Source: Candidatus Atribacteria bacterium UBA6251
GTDB taxonomy: Bacteria; Atribacterota; Phoenicimicrobiia; Phoenicimicrobiales; Phoenicimicrobiaceae
Length of the DNA: 63,843 nucleotides
NCBI GenBank assembly: GCA_002441285.1
Contig: DJVR01000039.1
Location: 1-63,843, forward strand
Direction of reading: 5' to 3'
The translations under genes and the position numbers were made by a program. The number at the start of each line of letters is the position of its first letter. Position 1 is the stretch's first letter. Below, in pieces: positions 61,881 through 63,843 of this stretch. The notes beneath the pieces were generated by a model. That model ran no database searches. It was not told where the DNA came from and worked only from the letters and a program-made list of their open reading frames with translations.

Positions 61881-63108
61881 AAAAGATGTGATTATTATCG
61901 GTGGTGGGGCAGCCGGTTTAGCCGCTGCTACGGCCTGTAGAAGGTTAGGCATTGAAGACCTCTTAATTATAGAAAGGGAAACTACCCTGGGGGGAATCTT
62001 AAAACAGTGTATCCACGACGGATTTGGTTTGATCAAGTTTAAACAATCTTATACTGGACCAGAATATGCCCAAAAGTACATAGATCAGGTAGAAGAGTTG
62101 AAGATCCCTTATCTATTAGATAGTATGGTAATTGATCTATCTGCCGATAGGGTCTTAACTGTGGCCAACAAGGAAGGTTTACATAAGTTCCAGACTCGGG
62201 CGGTTATCCTGGCTATGGGTTGTCGAGAAAGGACCCGGGGAGCGCTTAGTATACCCGGGAATAGACCTGCCGGGATCTATACTGCTGGGGTAGCCCAGAA
62301 TCTGATCAATATTCATAATTATATGATTGGAAAAGAGATAGTCATCCTTGGTTCAGGAGATATCGGCCTGATTATGGCCCGGAGGTTAACCTTAGAGGGA
62401 GCGAAGGTCAAGATGGTCTTAGAAATCCTGCCTTATGGTAGTGGACTCCCCCGAAATTTCAATCAGTGTCTCTTTGATTATGATATACCTCTTTATCTCC
62501 GCCATACGGTGGTTAATATAAAAGGAGATAAAAGACTACAAAGTGTTACCATAGCTGAAGTTGATGAACAGGGTAGAGCCCTCCCTCAGACCCTAAAAGA
62601 GATACCTTGTGATACCCTTTTACTCTCGGTTGGTCTTATCCCGGAGAACGAGTTATCTCAATTAGCTGGTATTACTTTAGATCCGGTTACCGGAGGAGCG
62701 ATGGTAGATGAGTTTGGTCAGACTAATATCCCGGGCATCTTTACCTGTGGTAATGCCCTACAGGTGCATGATATAGTGGATAATGTCTCTCTGGAGGGGG
62801 AACAAATAGCTTCTGGAGTAGCTAAATACCTCTCTATCGGTCTATCCAAAAAGATTGACCTCTCGGTACAGGCAGGAGAAGGTATCCGTTATGTCCTTCC
62901 ACAAAGACTACATTACTTAGAAGATACCATCTTTTCCTTCCGGGTACAAAGACCTGGTCACCATCAGACCCTGGTTTTTAAAACTAACCAGCATCTCATT
63001 AAAAAGAAGACCTTTCTCCAGGTTAATCCTGCTGAAATGATCAGAATTAAATTATCAGCGCAAGAATTAGCCGGACTTAGTAATTTGAAGGTGGAGTTAG
63101 AATTATGA
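61870..63108 (+). CDS. FAD/NAD(P)-dependent oxidoreductase (GlpB/HcnB-like partner)
   Basis: A 412-aa pyridine-nucleotide-disulfide-type oxidoreductase. The first dinucleotide site is IIIGGGAAGLAAATACRRLG near residue 8; a second, IVILGSGDIGLIMARRL, lies near 158, so it binds both FAD and NAD(P). ILAMGCRERTRGA and GIFTCGNALQVHDIVDNV are typical of the group next to GlpA-like genes, and there is no CxxC redox pair as in thioredoxin reductase. It shares ATGA-type overlaps with both neighbours. Local G+C is near 50 percent in places (31 of 60 at 62341-62400), well above the window norm. Confidence 0.82.
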   Translation: MMIKKDVIIIGGGAAGLAAATACRRLGIEDLLIIERETTLGGILKQCIHDGFGLIKFKQSYTGPEYAQKYIDQVEELKIPYLLDSMVIDLSADRVLTVANKEGLHKFQTRAVILAMGCRERTRGALSIPGNRPAGIYTAGVAQNLINIHNYMIGKEIVILGSGDIGLIMARRLTLEGAKVKMVLEILPYGSGLPRNFNQCLFDYDIPLYLRHTVVNIKGDKRLQSVTIAEVDEQGRALPQTLKEIPCDTLLLSVGLIPENELSQLAGITLDPVTGGAMVDEFGQTNIPGIFTCGNALQVHDIVDNVSLEGEQIASGVAKYLSIGLSKKIDLSVQAGEGIRYVLPQRLHYLEDTIFSFRVQRPGHHQTLVFKTNQHLIKKKTFLQVNPAEMIRIKLSAQELAGLSNLKVELEL

Positions 63109-63476
63109 GTAAGGAATTTATCTGTATCGTCTGTCCGAATAGTTGTCGTATCACCGTCCAATCTGAGCAAAAAGGGAATCTTAATATTCAAGGAGCTCAG
63201 TGTAAAAAGGGAGAGGAGTTTGTAGAAAATGAAATTAAAAATCCTCTACGTATATTTACTGGTTCAATCAGGTGTAAAAATGGGGACTATGAACTGGTTA
63301 GTGTCAAGACTAGTAAGCCAGTGCCTAAAAGATTGATGCAGGAGATTGCTCAACAAATAAAAAGTAGCGAGGTCAAAGCACCGGTAGAAATAGGACAGGT
63401 ACTGGTAGCCAATATCTTCGATCTAAAGGTAGATCTGGTAGCAACACGTAAAGTCAAGTTGATAAAACAAAAATAA
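63105..63476 (+). CDS. DUF1667 cysteine-motif protein
   Basis: A 123-aa protein with an N-terminal Cys set C7, C10, C14 and C33 (CIVCPNSC, AQCKKGEEF), whose spacing recalls the [4Fe-4S] motif at the start of molybdopterin oxidoreductases. The rest (KNPLRIFTGSIRCKNGD, LVSVKTSKPVPKRLM) is the DUF1667 body. It is the third gene of the GlpA-like operon, overlapping the second by four bases. I infer a small electron-transfer subunit of the complex. Confidence 0.85.
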   Translation: MSKEFICIVCPNSCRITVQSEQKGNLNIQGAQCKKGEEFVENEIKNPLRIFTGSIRCKNGDYELVSVKTSKPVPKRLMQEIAQQIKSSEVKAPVEIGQVLVANIFDLKVDLVATRKVKLIKQK

Positions 63477-63502
63477 ATAACTTAAACCTGGAGGTTTTTA
63501 GA

Positions 63503-63571
63503 GTGCGAATTCAAGAATACGAAGCTAAAGAGATCTTTAAAAGAGAAGAGATTCCTGTTCCAAAGGGGTAG
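63503..63571 (+). pseudogene. sucC: Remnant of succinyl-CoA synthetase beta subunit (sucC), 22 codons
   Basis: GTG at 63503 after a strong GGAGG SD opens MRIQEYEAKEIFKREEIPVP then KG, the start of the ATP-grasp beta subunit SucC, and stops at TAG 63569-63571. Reading on gives IVEVK then another stop. The expected 380-odd codons are missing. It follows the DUF1667 gene by 26 bases, so a once-longer operon has been truncated. Confidence 0.7.
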
Positions 63572-63667
63572 ATAGTAGAAGTAAAATAGAAAAAAAGGGG
63601 GTAAAAATATAGTGGAAATAAGGTAAATTTTAGTGAGAAAAACAAAGGCAAGAGATAGGCTAATATT

Positions 63668-63696
63668 TTGACAATAAGATAAGGCTATGGTATAAT
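63668..63696 (+). promoter_or_regulatory. Perfect consensus promoter near the right edge
   Basis: TTGACA (63668-63673), 17-base spacer, TATAAT (63691-63696): twelve of twelve consensus bases. No coding gene starts within the next 150 bases of the window. Confidence 0.8.
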
Positions 63697-63702
63697 TTAT
63701 TT

Positions 63703-63789
63703 GGTTTTCAAGCTGTTTTGAATAAGAAAAATATTCAAATTTTACTTATAGTTGGTGGGAGAAAAACAGTGATTAATCCCACCATTTTT
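63703..63789 (+). ncRNA. Candidate small RNA or attenuator leader, about 87 nt
   Basis: From the predicted start of the perfect promoter to the terminator there are about 87 bases without a plausible ORF. Two stems are visible: TTTGAATA / TATTCAAA (63717-63724, 63732-63739) and the terminator stem at 63753-63784. It could be an independent sRNA or the attenuator of a gene beyond the window. Confidence 0.5.
63753..63789 (+). terminator. Intrinsic terminator at the right edge
   Basis: Eight-base perfect stem TGGTGGGA / TCCCACCA with a 16-base loop, followed by T5 (63785-63789). Confidence 0.75.
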
Positions 63790-63843
63790 CAACTAGATAA
63801 TTAATTCTAATATTAATTTATGGTAATGGCCAAACTTAAATGC

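Noticed and set aside
1..63843. tRNA, rRNA, tmRNA or known riboswitch genes
   Set aside because: I looked for tRNA-like TTCRA loops, rRNA blocks and common riboswitch cores in the gaps and saw none; a covariance-model scan would be needed to be sure.

Overview
This is a gene-dense, AT-rich bacterial chromosome segment (about one third G+C where counted by eye). It has about 55 protein-coding genes and no rRNA, tRNA or CRISPR array that I could see. Most genes run on the + strand. Two kinds of evidence pull in different directions. Envelope genes point to a diderm: a C-terminal outer-membrane barrel protein on the minus strand, a TolQ/TolR pair with a TonB-like partner, and large secreted TPR proteins. 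Gene content and order otherwise look clostridial: rodA, two radical-SAM-linked genes, rng, rplU, rpmA, obgE; nadD, yqeK, an LCP protein, rsfS; mcsA, mcsB, clpC, radA; and an S55 (SpoIVB-type) peptidase. An anaerobic deep-branching diderm, such as an Atribacterota-like or diderm-Firmicute lineage, would fit. That placement is inference and was not tested.

Region by region. 0.2-14 kb: nucleotide-sugar and surface-polysaccharide genes (RmlA-like, PGI/PMI-like, WecA/TagO-like, GalE-like, a WecA-pseudoenzyme/TagA fusion), mixed with a secreted protease-propeller-barrel protein, a REP-type (RAYT) transposase, an amidohydrolase and a beta-helix lipoprotein. Seven copies of a 35-bp near-perfect palindrome sit between these genes and reach as far as rodA. 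14-21 kb: mreD, a zinc/manganese-type ABC transporter, mrdA and rodA. 21-27.6 kb: radical SAM pair, rng, L21, L27 and Obg. 27.7-34.2 kb: an envelope cluster of a giant TPR protein, TolQ, TolR and a TonB-like protein fused to a DUF3048 domain. 34-44 kb: xerD, a nucleoside phosphorylase with mtnA (methylthioadenosine salvage), murA, mreB, an S55 peptidase and ispD-ispE-ispF. 44-49 kb: a DUF1844 protein, a TPR lipoprotein-like gene with a probable frameshift, and nadD-yqeK-LCP-rsfS. 49-53 kb: DUF554, pgk, and a leftward group of mscS, lapA and a Mut7-C protein. 53.5-59.5 kb: a CsoR/CstR-type repressor with a consensus promoter and palindromic operator, followed by mcsA, mcsB, clpC and radA. 59.5-63.8 kb: a small cysteine-containing unknown protein on the minus strand, a three-gene GlpA-like/FAD oxidoreductase/DUF1667 operon of higher G+C, a 22-codon sucC remnant, and a perfect promoter driving a short hairpin-terminated RNA.

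The most unusual items are: (1) the palindrome family, which docks on stop codons and ribosome binding sites around a RAYT gene; (2) the TolQ-TolR-(TonB-like/DUF3048) cluster, where an energised envelope-spanning arm seems to carry a new head domain; (3) the thiol/metal-sensor repressor standing where CtsR normally heads the McsA-McsB-ClpC operon; (4) the candidate small RNA at the right edge.
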